Assembly (NCBI GenBank): GCA_013397845.1
Contig: VZTG01007090.1
Location: forward strand, 144,233-208,232
Reading direction: 5' to 3'
Source of the DNA: Melanocharis versteri
Taxonomy: Eukaryota; Chordata; Aves; Passeriformes; Melanocharitidae
Length of the DNA stretch: 64,000 bases
Part shown: in pieces, positions 25,426 through 37,540 of the stretch
Position numbering within the stretch: position 1 is the stretch's first letter
Layout of the letters: every line of letters begins with the position of its first letter
The notes under the pieces: generated by a model
What the model was told of the DNA's origin: nothing
The model's database searches: none
Seen by the model: only the letters and a program-made list of their open reading frames with translations
Made by a program: the position numbers and the translations under genes

Positions 25426-28284
25426 TGCTGCAATAAACACCTTAATATGTACTGCAGTATAGTTTCATAACTCATAAACTGACCAACATTTAGAATATAT
25501 TATATGTGCTATACAAACATGCAGCACCTCCTCTGTATACAAACTCTACGCAAGCTTGCACACGCATAATTCCTCAATTAAATGGGGGGGTTGGAGGGGA
25601 TTTACCAGTGTATAAATAAGACTAACTGCTGTTAGGTTTAGACACATGGTTTTAAAATCTGTTTGTGCACAGTTCAGTGAACTAAAAAACATATTTTAGT
25701 TCTGACTACTGGTAACTGTTTGTCTCTTTGTAAACACTCCTGTCATGAAAATGAATCTCAAATAAAAAGATATATCAGAGGCACACTTCACCAGAATTAA
25801 TATCAACATGTAAGAATAAAAGTAAAAATTAATGTGTGCAAACAGTTTTGTCTGCATGGATTAGGCAGCATCCATAGAACTTGACAAATCAGCCTGATTT
25901 TGAAGTTCAAAGTATTTTTTAAGGCCTTGACCATATTTTTTGTTATTATTTGAATTTTGCAGGTCTTCAACACCAACCCACCATTCCTGTAATTTCATTT
26001 GGAAGCCAACGTGTTTTCCTTGAGTACTGAAGTAATTTCTGTGGCTGGGCAGTAGCAGCAAAAATACAAAATTACTGCTACTATTGGATAAGCCAGAGCT
26101 GACTTCACAGAACAGTGTGTATCAGAAAAGGGGCCAAAAGCAATTCCGTATCAAAAGATCATTCCGATCCCCAAAATTTCCTGAAGAATAATGCTAAATG
26201 TGGGCTGGAGATTAAGATCTTGCTCCTGGCTATGCAGTGAGGGCAGGCATAGCTTCACGTACAGCACCAGGATCCCATTTCCTCTGTCTCAGCCCGGCGG
26301 GGCTGATGCCAAGCATGTTTACTGATGAATTCCCCATGCTCTGCAGCAGGCAGCACATGAACAAGATTTTCAACCTAAACTCAAACCCCTAATACTTTAT
26401 ACAGTTGGGGCTTGTTCTCCTTATAGAACGCACTAAGAAATGTTACATTTTGCTGTAATTGTAAACCAGGTAATGGTGAAATGCACTTGGGCTGGGCTGT
26501 ACAAACATTCAGGAAGCTGGGCCTGCCCAATTTACCTGTGGGAATGAGCAACACATTGCACATTAGCTCCAGGACGTGTCTTTGGATTTGAAATAGGGAG
26601 GACTAAGGGATTGTCTGGACAAAAGAAGGATAAATCAGAGAGAAAGGGGAGGGAAGAAATCCAATATAACAAGCAAAAAGTAATCCTTATTGCTCTGCAG
26701 TATCAGATCTAACCATGGTGCTAGAAAACCAACACTAACTAGAAGAAAGCTTATTAACGGTCACTAGAGAAAGCCAAAATTTTTTAAGCCTCAGACTCAG
26801 TTACTCTTCTCATAAGTGATGAAAGAAATAACTAGACTTCCCTTCCAAATATTTTTAAACTAAGCATATATGGTATCAGTGACAGTCAGGCATAAACATC
26901 TGAAAATACTGTAACTATGTAATAAAGGATTAAGAATGTTCAGTAAAGTTGATATGGGTTTTGGATTAAGATCAAAATAAAACCCTCCAAACCAGGCCCA
27001 GAACCTAACTAATTAAAAGAAAAAGCAAACACTTGGCAGCAAGATTGTTAAATAATTGAAAACCTTCTCAAGGAGAATTGAGACCATTTAAACTCAGAAA
27101 ATGAAGTTCTAAATACATAATGAAACTTATCCCTACTAATGTTCCATATGTTCATTGAGATAAAATGAATGGATTTTTATTCTATGTGTTTGGCTGCTGA
27201 AATTCAGGTTTGATTAATGGACGAACACTGGGAATCACGTTCTCTCTCCTGCTCTTGGAACTCCGTGGCAACAACTGCTCCTGTGGCGAGAAACAACAGC
27301 CCTGTAGCAACAGCTCAGGGAACAGATCATTTTCTCAGACCTGCTGGGCTTGGTCTAAGGAAGAAACAGGGTTTAAAAAGGATACTCCTCTTCTGACCTG
27401 CTTTAACTGCCACAGTCAGTCCTGGCTGCAGCTGGCCCAGTAGAGCTGGCCACTTTCCTGGGCCACATTCCATCATCTACACCACAACTGAATTTGCCAG
27501 TCTGTCTGCAGACAGATGTAACCATGCTGTATAAAACCCGAGGAATAGGAAAGTGCCTGGTATTTCTGCTTTCCCATGACAGCTTCTGTTCAGAATCAGG
27601 CTTTTTTTCTATTCAAATTACTTGGCATGTGCAAGAATCTCTTTTATATATTGTATTTTATATATCATATTTTCAGCACATTTTTCAATCTGGTTACAAA
27701 TACAGTGGAGTCATTCAACTGACATTTTCCCCATTTTTTCAAAATTTTTAATTTCGTGAAAAGTGAAATCTTTCCTCACAATATGTCTGTTTTGCTGAAG
27801 AGAGGGAAGTCAAAATCATTTTCATTTTCTCGTTTCACTTCAATGCTGAAACATCTTATTACACTGAAAAATAAAAAAAAACTTTGACATCATAATAATA
27901 ATATAATTATACATATACACATATATATAAATACATTTAAGTTTTGACAATACTGATCCCAAATAATTTGATACTTAAAAATGTTTCATATTGCATGAAA
28001 ATTTTCCCATTTTCAGTTTTTGTTCAAAGTTGGGATGAACACAAGTTGTCAAAATGTTAAACACTGCAACAACACAGTGCAACCCTCTCCAGAAGACATA
28101 CAGAGCAGACAAAGAATAAGTTGCATTACAGCTCACGCCAATTTTTACATAAACAATGACCTGTTGTTTGTTTAAGGATGCTTTGGCTCTCGTCAGTAAT
28201 GTTAAAGCACCTCATATGCATTACAGAAAACTCATGAGATATAGAGGGCATTCGAAACTGAATCTTACAGTCAGAATCTGGACA

Positions 28285-28352
28285 GAAAGATTAACTAACT
28301 TTCTCACAGCTAGATAGGAAACCTGTGCAAGCCTGAAATGCAGTTCTGCATC
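28285..28352 (-). mobile_element. MIR-like ancient SINE fragment
   Basis: Plus-strand AGATTAACTAACTTTCTCAC, AGCTAGATAGGAAACCTGTG and CCTGAAATGCAG resemble the reverse complement of the MIR core (AGGTTAAGTAACTTGCCC, CACACAGCTAGTAAG, GGGATTTGAAC). The fragment is diverged and was judged by eye only. Confidence 0.45.
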
Positions 28353-31300
28353 CCACCCTGCCTTCCCTGAGGATCCCAGTCAGTCCCAGTGCCTTATGCC
28401 ACATCCCCACCAGTCCCAGCTCTCCGAGCTCAGGGCCAGCAGCCCTGCTCTGCCTTTCACCAGATCTGCGTTTGGTGCATTATTTATAATTTTAATACTT
28501 CAGTTGATCAAAGTAATGGACTAGATGTTGACTTTTTAGATGTTTTGGCAACATAGTTGGAGGAACTTGAAATTATTAAGCAGATGTTCTGTGCCATAAC
28601 CGGGGGCTTGTTTTGCTCTAATGAGATGCAGTATTTGTTACAATGAAGGAAATTGCTTGTGGATTTGCCATAATGCATTTTACATACACTGGGTTACATT
28701 TATACTGGAGCAATGAAAAGAAAATATAGTAAAAGTCTACATTACTTTTCAGATCTGATGATGTCACCAGACTCATATTATTACATCTGAAAAAAGATCA
28801 AGCTTAACTTTTTGAGGTCTGTTTCTGTTTTTATACTTGATATCCACCTCAGTGGTGAAATGGGTCCAAACAGTTAGCTCTTTGTGATCTCTCTCCAGAG
28901 GAATCGCTGTACTATTGCAGCAGAACCAACTAGACTGTGCTGCACCTCAGTGTTTTTAGGCCTCTGACTAAAATTATTCAGAAGCAGATCTCCTCCTTTT
29001 GTAGATATATGAGCAAATTTAATGCACAGTTTCTCTGGCTCTTTCAAATTCAATTTTAAATTTGTGGTGTTTGGATTTAAATTCAGAGTTATACAGTGCA
29101 ATATGGAAAGCAAATTAACAAATTCACAAGTTGACTCGGTGGAAAAATGCCAGAGATTTGTATCAATCTGGGTGTAAGAGTGAGGACTGATCCAGAAAAA
29201 TATTAACAAGAATTGTCTGTCCTTTATAAAAGACCTCAAACTGTGGCTTAGATATTTATTATGCACCACGCTTATAAAGCTTCCAAGATGTCTAATGGAA
29301 ACAGAGCACAATAGAAGCCAGTTCTGCTTTTCATTTTATATACTACCACTGGGAATCTCTTTCTTCTGATGTTCATCCATATTATAAGTTTTTTCTTCAC
29401 AGTGGGTTAGAGTTTCCTTGCTTTGAAAATTGTAATTCATCATAACAAGAAGGAATATCGAGCATATATATAAACGCCAGTCCAACTACTTATACTCTCT
29501 AAATTGGCAAAATCTTTTTAATTCCCTTCATAACACTCAGCACTACCAAATAACTCCATCAAAACACTAACAGAACACTCCAGAGACACAGAAATGCCAA
29601 CATTTAAATAATAATGTGCAGCACAGGCACCCACATTCATATTAATAAGTAGCCTCATTTTTCTAGCAAACAGTTATATCAGTGAGAGCTGTGAACTCTG
29701 CTCCTTTGACAGCCTGGGAGATGAAGTTGGAAATTGTCAATCTGAGGGCTCTTAAAGGAATGCCACATTAAAAAACACACTGTAATACTTAATCCTTTTG
29801 ACCCCTCTGTAGCAGTTTATCTTTACAACCTCTCATCCCTCCCCCCACTCTTAAAATCCTGCAGTGACTTCAGACTAAGACTGAGCTCAGCCAGTCTCAG
29901 CCCTGAGCTGCAGCCACAGGAACTAACCCTGGCTTTCCTACACCACAAAACATCAAGTCTTCTCCCTCACAGCCCACAGACAGTGGCTTTATCAGAATAA
30001 GACAGGCTTAAGCAAATGACTTTTACCTTGCATTTGTCACAGGCCAAAGCAGGGACACTAGCAGTTAGCACATTTCCAGGGTTAGTTTGTGTTAGGCAGC
30101 AGGAACTCACGGGCATGGCTGAAACTGCACCAGCAGGTGCTGGGACAGCCCCTCCAGCAGCCACCCTGGAAATGGCTACACCTGCAATTATGGCCTCACC
30201 TGAAGCACCCTGGATCTCTCACTTTGGGCAAAAATTGCTCATGTTTTAAGTGCCCTACACCATGTTTAAATGTCAAATACCAATAAGCCACCAACTAGGA
30301 AAACACAGCAGCAGCAGCCTTGCCAGATCTGAAACCTAATGTCTTCCAGACTTCAGCAGCTTCCTAAAAATTTCAACCAGCCACAACTTCTGATTTGTAA
30401 CCTTGCACCATGATGCTGTTGGTAACTATGGCCAAAGGTTTTGGCCCCACTTTAGACTGACCCAAAACTCAGTTTTAAAACCAAGAAATTAAAGTATTTA
30501 GAATGCTAATCAGTTAAAATCCAAAAATTTTAGTGGAACCAGAACTTGCATATCTACCCTTCCAGTATATGTAGGTGTTAATTTCTAAAACCCATATTAT
30601 GCCATAGAAATTACATTAAGAAAATAGAATTTTACACCTAAATATTCCCAAAAGTGCAAGTTCTACTACTGAGAGTATGCATAACGAATTTTTGAGTACA
30701 CAAATGGAAACTGTGAACATAAATGTTTAGATTCACATTTGACTCTCTCTGAAGTTATTGCTTTCTTTCGTATTAGCTGAGACTGGAACGGGCTCAAAAT
30801 GAACAAATTATAAGTGAAAAGTATCTTAATATGTAATTCTTTCAATATAATGTAGCATACTTAGAAGAAATCAGTCTTCCAAAGTAGATGGGAAAGAGTG
30901 TCTATTTACTAGGACCCCTTGAATAGTTCATTTCTCCATTTCTCTGTTATTTCAGTGTTTGGAGCTTTTTAGAACTAGAAAGACACATACTATTTTGACT
31001 TTCTAGGACAACTGTCAATACTTTAAAAGTTCAGTAGAATAAATATTTAATTTCTAGTCACCATTTTAATTACTCAGGAACACATACAGTAAAACAAAAG
31101 ACAGAGACATTTTGGGGAGGAGTGAAGAAGGAAAAGTACTTTGGTCTCTGAGATGGTCCTAAAGCACTTCTTTGTGTACTTGTAATTTGTCCACAGAACT
31201 AAAGAAGCGTCTGAATCCCATGTTTATGTCACTGTTTTCTGAGTCCCTGCTCACACACCCACCCAACAGAATCATGCCCAGACCCAGCAACAGCTCCCTG

Positions 31301-34300
31301 AACCTTTGAGCAGAGTAGAGGCTGCAGGTGCACTCTTTGAACTCATCATTTGCCAAAGAAACTGAACATTTCTAGCGAGTTCCTGAGCTTCCATGGAATT
31401 ATGTACATACCAATTCTCTGAAAACAAAGAAATGTGGATATTATCAGCCTGCAACAAAGCTCTTCAGGATCAGACCTCAGTTCTGTTCACTTTTTTAGTT
31501 ACATGTGGAATTTTCTTCTAAATTACCTCATCCAAAAGCCATTGAAGTGAATGGGAAAAACTCATGCTAACATGAACAATTCTTATACCATTAGGACCTA
31601 TAAAAAGTTATATTTATATTGCTTTTCTTTAACTTCAGCAGCAACCTGACTGGGAGCTCTGCAGCCTGCTACACACACAGCACCACATTAGGACAATTGC
31701 TCTTGGCTGGAATAGATAAATGTGAAAGCTTTTCTGAAATCAAACACATGGAAAATACTATGGAACCATTTAAAACCTACTGATATGCATAACTGAAACA
31801 ACAAGAACTATTTCCACACACTAGCTGTGGCAAAGATAGCATATTCACTTGATTTTTAAAACTGCAAACTGTACAAGAAATGTGTTGAATAAATTTTTCA
31901 TGCATTTAACAACAAAAATGGAACATGTCTTGATAATCCTTTGCTTAACTGCTGCCCTGTTTATTCAATATTCCCCAAAGTTAATGCATAACATGTTAAA
32001 ATGATTACAGTCTTGACCTTGTAGCTCCATTTTATTCTCCAGACTATTTCATAAATTTGGGAGATGGGGCAGGATCACTGGGGTTTGTGCAAGCAGTGCA
32101 CACCTGCAAAACACTGTGAACCCCAAGTTTCCCCCCATTCTTGTCATCATACCACAAAAAATGGTTGTGCAGATCTGCATGACAAGGACTCCTAGGACTA
32201 CAAACATGAAACTCATACAAAATTGTTTCCTTGTGAAGCTGTAAAGTACATCTGCTCAGAGCATCTGATCCTGATGGCTCTGCTACAAAAGAAATCTATA
32301 ACCAAACAGAACAGATATAGAATTCAGACTAAGACTCATTTTTTGTATCCCCAAAGAGATGTAGGAGTAAAGACAGGATGCCTTCTTTTCATTGGTGTTT
32401 TGCTATAAAGAATTCAAAGAAGTAAAAATTTTGATCCAACAGCAAAGGCAATTTTTTGAGTGAAATTTTGACTCTGAAGCTTAATGGAGGACTTTTCCCA
32501 TGGACAACAGGAGTCAACAGACAATACCAGCAAACAAGACTAAAGCATCCCAAAGCACAGTACTCATTATACAGTAACAGTAGCTTGGACACAGTAACCA
32601 TCCACTACAGAGAGGGAGAAAGAACATAGTCAAGATCTTAATTTGCCCCCCTGTTCTCTCCCTTATCTTGGCAAATCCAACATACAAAAGATTGGGTGCT
32701 ACAAAATGAAATTAGATTCCAAAAGATTTTTTTAATCCTCCCACTGTGTAGGACTATAAGTTACCACACAACCTTTGGGAGAACTGACAGAAAAGAGGAA
32801 TCAGCATTATCTTTTTTTCTTATTCCTACATGGCAGAGGTTTTGCTGCTGAGAAAGCTGTGCTTGGCACAGGATCCAAAATGGAGGACACAGAAAAGATG
32901 GAGATCAACCCCCTGGAATTGCCAGGGCAGGTTAAATTCTCAAGGTATGTTAATTTAAAGCAACCTTGTTCTATGCTGATTTTCACTCCTGGATAATCAC
33001 ATCCATAACCACACCCTCTGATCCCTAGTAGACCTCTGTCTCCAAGGTATCCTCTTGCCCATCTTTACACAACTCAGACTGCTCCCCAAATAAAAGGGAT
33101 CCAAATCCTCAGCTGTCCACTTGCAGCAAGTTTTAGGCTGTTCTGCACAACCACTGGACACAATGAAGCTATGTAAGAAGCACAGACAGATAAGGACAGA
33201 TTTGATCACATGAACTCATATATTGTTGACTCATGTAGCCCTGATGATTACAGACCTTGCCTGACAGCCAAGTCAGACATTGAGGAAGCTGTGATAAAGC
33301 TACTAAGTACTTAATTGTTTTGTGGATCAAAGCATTCCATCTATTCCATTTTATGGAGTGGAGGTGTTTGTTTTTAATTCATTTCTGAATATTGGATGTC
33401 TGCATCTTGTTTCAAGGGACACCAATAGGTAAAACAGACAAATTTTATCAAAGTATCTGTACCAATCACTGCCACACATGCTTTGCAAATCACAAATCTT
33501 CCCTCTACATTCGGTTCTAGCCTAAGAATCTTCAGTACCACACAATCTGCATACAATTTTGTTTCTACATCTGAGCCTGAAAGCCACAACATGCATCCTT
33601 AACTTTCTGCTCCAACCAAAAGAACTAAAAAGTGTGCTTTGAAATTAGGGCATAATGCTTCCTGGGATACTTCCCCAACTCACAAATAATGTAACTGAGC
33701 AGGAGGACAGTGTCTCTCTTACAGCAAACCTAGGCTACATTTATCTAAGCCCTGTAAGAACAGGACAGATATGGCCTGTCTGCTCATCTCCTTTCTCTCA
33801 CTTTCCTGTCTCACAAATACATTCTGTTTAGATGGTTTATCTTCCATTGCACTTTAGAGTGCCTTGAATTTACAGCTGAATGATAACATTTGATGGATGT
33901 AATTTCCCATTTTCCTGAAGGCACTAACAAGCATTTCCAATTCTTGAGGCTCATCCAGGTGTCCATCTATAAACACCCACTTCTCGCTCTCACCACTCTT
34001 AACCCACTTTCCCCTCCAAACAGCAAGTAGAAAAGTGAGGAATAAAGTATGCACAATGAATTAGAAATATTACATGTGGTGCATGTGATCTATTAATGGG
34101 AAATGGCTGATTTCAGTCACCAGAGCATGGTGGCCCTGCTTAAAATAGTACACTTAATAATACATATGCATTATTAATTATTGTAACAAACCACATAATC
34201 AAAGGTAAAGCCAGGTTCTAATATCACCTAGCTTCTTACAAATGCAAATCAAAACATGTATATTAATAAAATTATACAGAAAGAATAACTATAAAAGGTA

Positions 34301-35257
34301 AGTTGCCATGTGGAAGCACTAAGTTTCCATATACATATATATCTAAGCATATTTTTTTATTAAAGCATTCTATAGAAGTAGGTACATATTTCAGTAATAC
34401 ACAGGATATTTACGATTTCCAGGTCAAGCTCAACACAACAGATGTTCAGGAAGCAGATTTATAGATGAAGTCAAAGAAATGCCTCAGATACTTTACCACA
34501 ACCATACTTTTAAAACTGCAAACTTCCATCTGCTTTCTCTTGTGATCCATTCACAAACCAGCAATAAATAAAGGGGAAAACAGGGACATAATATAAGTGA
34601 ACTTCTTGTTCTGCATTTGAATAAATTCTCGTCTCATAAGTGAGCAAAAGTTCAAAAATATTTCAGTTAAAAATGAAATAGAATTTTCAGTAATGTGTGA
34701 AAAATGGATACTTCACTGCCTCAGAAAGGATTTCCACTGAGTCTGAAGGAAATTAGAGATCATATTCCATCAGAATTCAAGAGGAATTGTATGCCTACAG
34801 TGCCTAAGCTCTTGTCAGTAGTTACAGGTACATGCTTCAGGATGTCTTGTATCTATCCTTATGGAAGCGAGCACTATTTGAGTTGTAGCTAATCAATAAA
34901 TATAAACACCATCTACTCATTACATTTCAAGACTCCCAGAACTGTAGGATGCCTCATTGATGAATGTCTGTCAACAGCATTTCATGTAAAACAGGAGAAG
35001 CAAAAAAAATTGTCATAGAAAATAAAGTGCATGCAACTAAAGGACATGCACTGTAAAGAACAACTAGCCACAAAATGGAACAAAAGTAATCAAGAAGATT
35101 TCTAACAGGTGGAGGCAAAAGAGAAGCAGAGAAGCATGGCCTGCTGCAATGAGAAATGAAGACTTTAAGCAGCTGCCTCATTGAATATAATACCTTGCAG
35201 CTGGGTGAACTGCAGCACAGCTGGATTATTTCTAGAGATACTGTGTATAGATTCCCA

Positions 35258-35283
35258 GTATATATGTATATATATATATATAG
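35258..35283. repeat. (TA)n dinucleotide run
   Basis: An alternating TA run is interrupted by one G. It is self-complementary and likely to be length-variable. Confidence 0.93.
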
Positions 35284-36957
35284 TTGCAGGATATATGTAT
35301 ACCTGTATGTTCACTAACTAGAAGTAAGTTACTTGGGAAAGTATAAATAAAACAGTAAGATGACTCCTTGTCCTCTCCTCTGGGTGAAAACATTAGGTTG
35401 TCAAAGTATTGCACACAAAGCTGAGAGAATCTCGTTCAGCACAGCCTCTCCTGAGCCCCAAGGAACTGGCAGTCACAAATCAGGGAAGGCCAAGCATTAA
35501 CAAATAACCTGGGACTCTGTTACCTTTGGTTCTCAAGGACTGCACTGCCAAAGAATCACAGCATTCAGGAAACACACACCAGGGCCCACCTTCCTGACCA
35601 TACACAACAATCAATTCTCTGAGCACTCTAAACTGAAGTTCCACTTCCAGTTAACCTAAACAGACAACACAAATGTTAGGTTTCTCCATGTATATCCACC
35701 TTCACAGTGTTTCTAGAATGGTTTTACACTAAGATGTAATGAACTCCAGCAATGGACACTGAATGAATCCTTGCTCTAATAATGTGCATATAAACAATAT
35801 ATATCTATAATTTGTTTATAAACATATCTCACAATTCTAAGGGAAGAAAAAACTCCACACTAAACTACTGAAAACAAGCATAATATATTCAGGCTTGGTC
35901 TTGGAATAGCTTTCTGCTGTTCCATCTCTAAATGGAAAATACTCCACAAAACATCTTATTGATGAGACTTTAGAAGGGAACAAATTATCTCCTCTCAAGC
36001 CCTTATACCCTTACCTGCACAAAGCCCAAGCAACTGAGCCAAAACCTCCCAAACCTGAAACATCAGCACAACCGCTCTGTGCCTACAGCTGACTGTCCAG
36101 GATCCATAAGCAGCTTCTGCACTGTCCTGGTAACGGCACGCCTGTACCTCCTCTTTGAAACCAGCCCTCTCAGACTCCTGGACACTCCAAGTGCTTGATG
36201 CTATTTGCACCTCTCAGCACCTGACCAAGATTTTCAAGAAATCATTTAGGCTTTTCTTCCATTCTATAATTACTTAAATCATATTAATCAGACCTCATTC
36301 AGTGTCTTCAGTGTCATCAATTGCCAGCAGACTGGAGAAGTTTCTCAGCAACTTAACATCCTAAGTTGGGCCACTAAATTTTGATCTGTTAGAAGAAGCT
36401 GTTTTGTCATTCAAAATGAGTGAAAACCATTGCTAAAAATCCAGCAAGAAAAAAAACCACAAATCAATAAATGTAGCAGCTTTGCATTACTCTTCAGTCT
36501 CCATCTTAATACCCAAACTGATTCAGACTAAATCTTAAATGCCTCTTGTCTGACAAAAAGTATTGAAGTTGCAGTATTTACTAGACACTTGTGGAAGCTA
36601 TAAATTTCATTTTCTTCAGAGCTTATATTTATTCCAGCTGTAGCAGCCAGACATCTCTAGCTAGAAGTCAGGTTACTAGAAGGTACTTTAGGACAAAAGT
36701 GAACTGATAAATGATTTTACAGCATGTACAGATTTACCTGTACAGTGAGTTCTCCTCTAAACACAACTCAGGCTTCAGGACAGAGTACTGACACGAGCGT
36801 CATTTTAGAGAAACAAGTACCACCGAAGTTCAGCATGAGAAACCATGCTGACCAAATACCCTTCCATTCATTCAATGCTTGGATTCTGATACATTTCAAG
36901 TAGAGAGAAGCCAGCTGAAACCGCGTCCTGGCCTGTCACAAGGCTAGGTGCTGATAC

Positions 36958-37033
36958 CTGACACCTGCTGATTCCTGGCCCTGGCAGCCTCTTTCGCCCC
37001 AGCTGACTCTGAATCACTCTTTATGATGCCCAT
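36958..37033 (-). other. Candidate alternative first coding exon of THSD4 (hypothesis)
   Basis: On the minus strand an ATG at 37033-37031 opens 25 codons beginning MGIIKSDSES. They run without a stop to CAG|GTATCAG, leaving one base (phase 1). This is the phase needed to join the exon that normally follows exon B. The frame stops just past the donor, as expected for a real exon end. Against it: the donor is only moderate, the peptide has no signal sequence although the product is secreted, and such a frame can occur by chance. Confidence 0.13.
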
Positions 37034-37540
37034 CAGTAGCTAGGTTTGGCAACAGGGATACTGGGGGACACTGGGGACACATTTTTCCCCCCACAGAAGA
37101 CACAGCAGTGACATCAGTGTCATTTGACACACCCTGCTTTCAGCTACAGGAATTTTCATCCCAGTTGAAACTCAGCCTGACTCCAACACCGCTCCCAGGA
37201 GCAATGTGGTGTTACAGGCTCTGTACAACTCCCGTCTCTCAGCATCAAACAGAAGAACAGCGAGAAGTCACAGGCGCAAGCCAGGCCTGGCAAGCAGAAG
37301 GAAGCAAAGAAAGGCTGCCTGGCCTCGCAGAGCTCCTGCTGGCTGCCGGAGCTGCCTGTGCCGCGGGCCCGGAGCAGGTGAAGGCGCAGCCCCCGAGCGT
37401 CCAGGGGAGCGGGGCCTCTCCGCAAGCTCCGCACAGCCCTCCCGCCTCCAGCCCCGGCTGCCAGCGGCAAGCTATTGAAACAGCTCCCGAGATCTGAGCA
37501 TGGCTCTGCTCCTAGAAACTCGGCGGGCTTCATCCAGCAC
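37020..37540 (-). promoter_or_regulatory. CpG-rich patch; candidate internal THSD4 promoter
   Basis: By my count there are 19 CpG dinucleotides in 37261-37530, while the surrounding intron is nearly CpG-free. The patch lies about 2.3 kb downstream of exon B in the THSD4 direction. From general knowledge, THSD4/ADAMTSL6 has a long and a short form, the short one lacking the part before the cysteine-rich domain. By my rough residue count it would start at the exon after exon B, so its promoter should lie in this intron. Open frames of 90-129 codons on both strands follow from the GC content and match nothing I know. Direction and function are inferred. Confidence 0.3.

Noticed and set aside
30012..30164. 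Minus-strand frame MAAGGAVPAPAGAV... ending at AAG|GTAAAA
   Set aside because: The exit phase is 0, not the required phase 1. There is no homology, and the Ala/Pro richness reflects composition.
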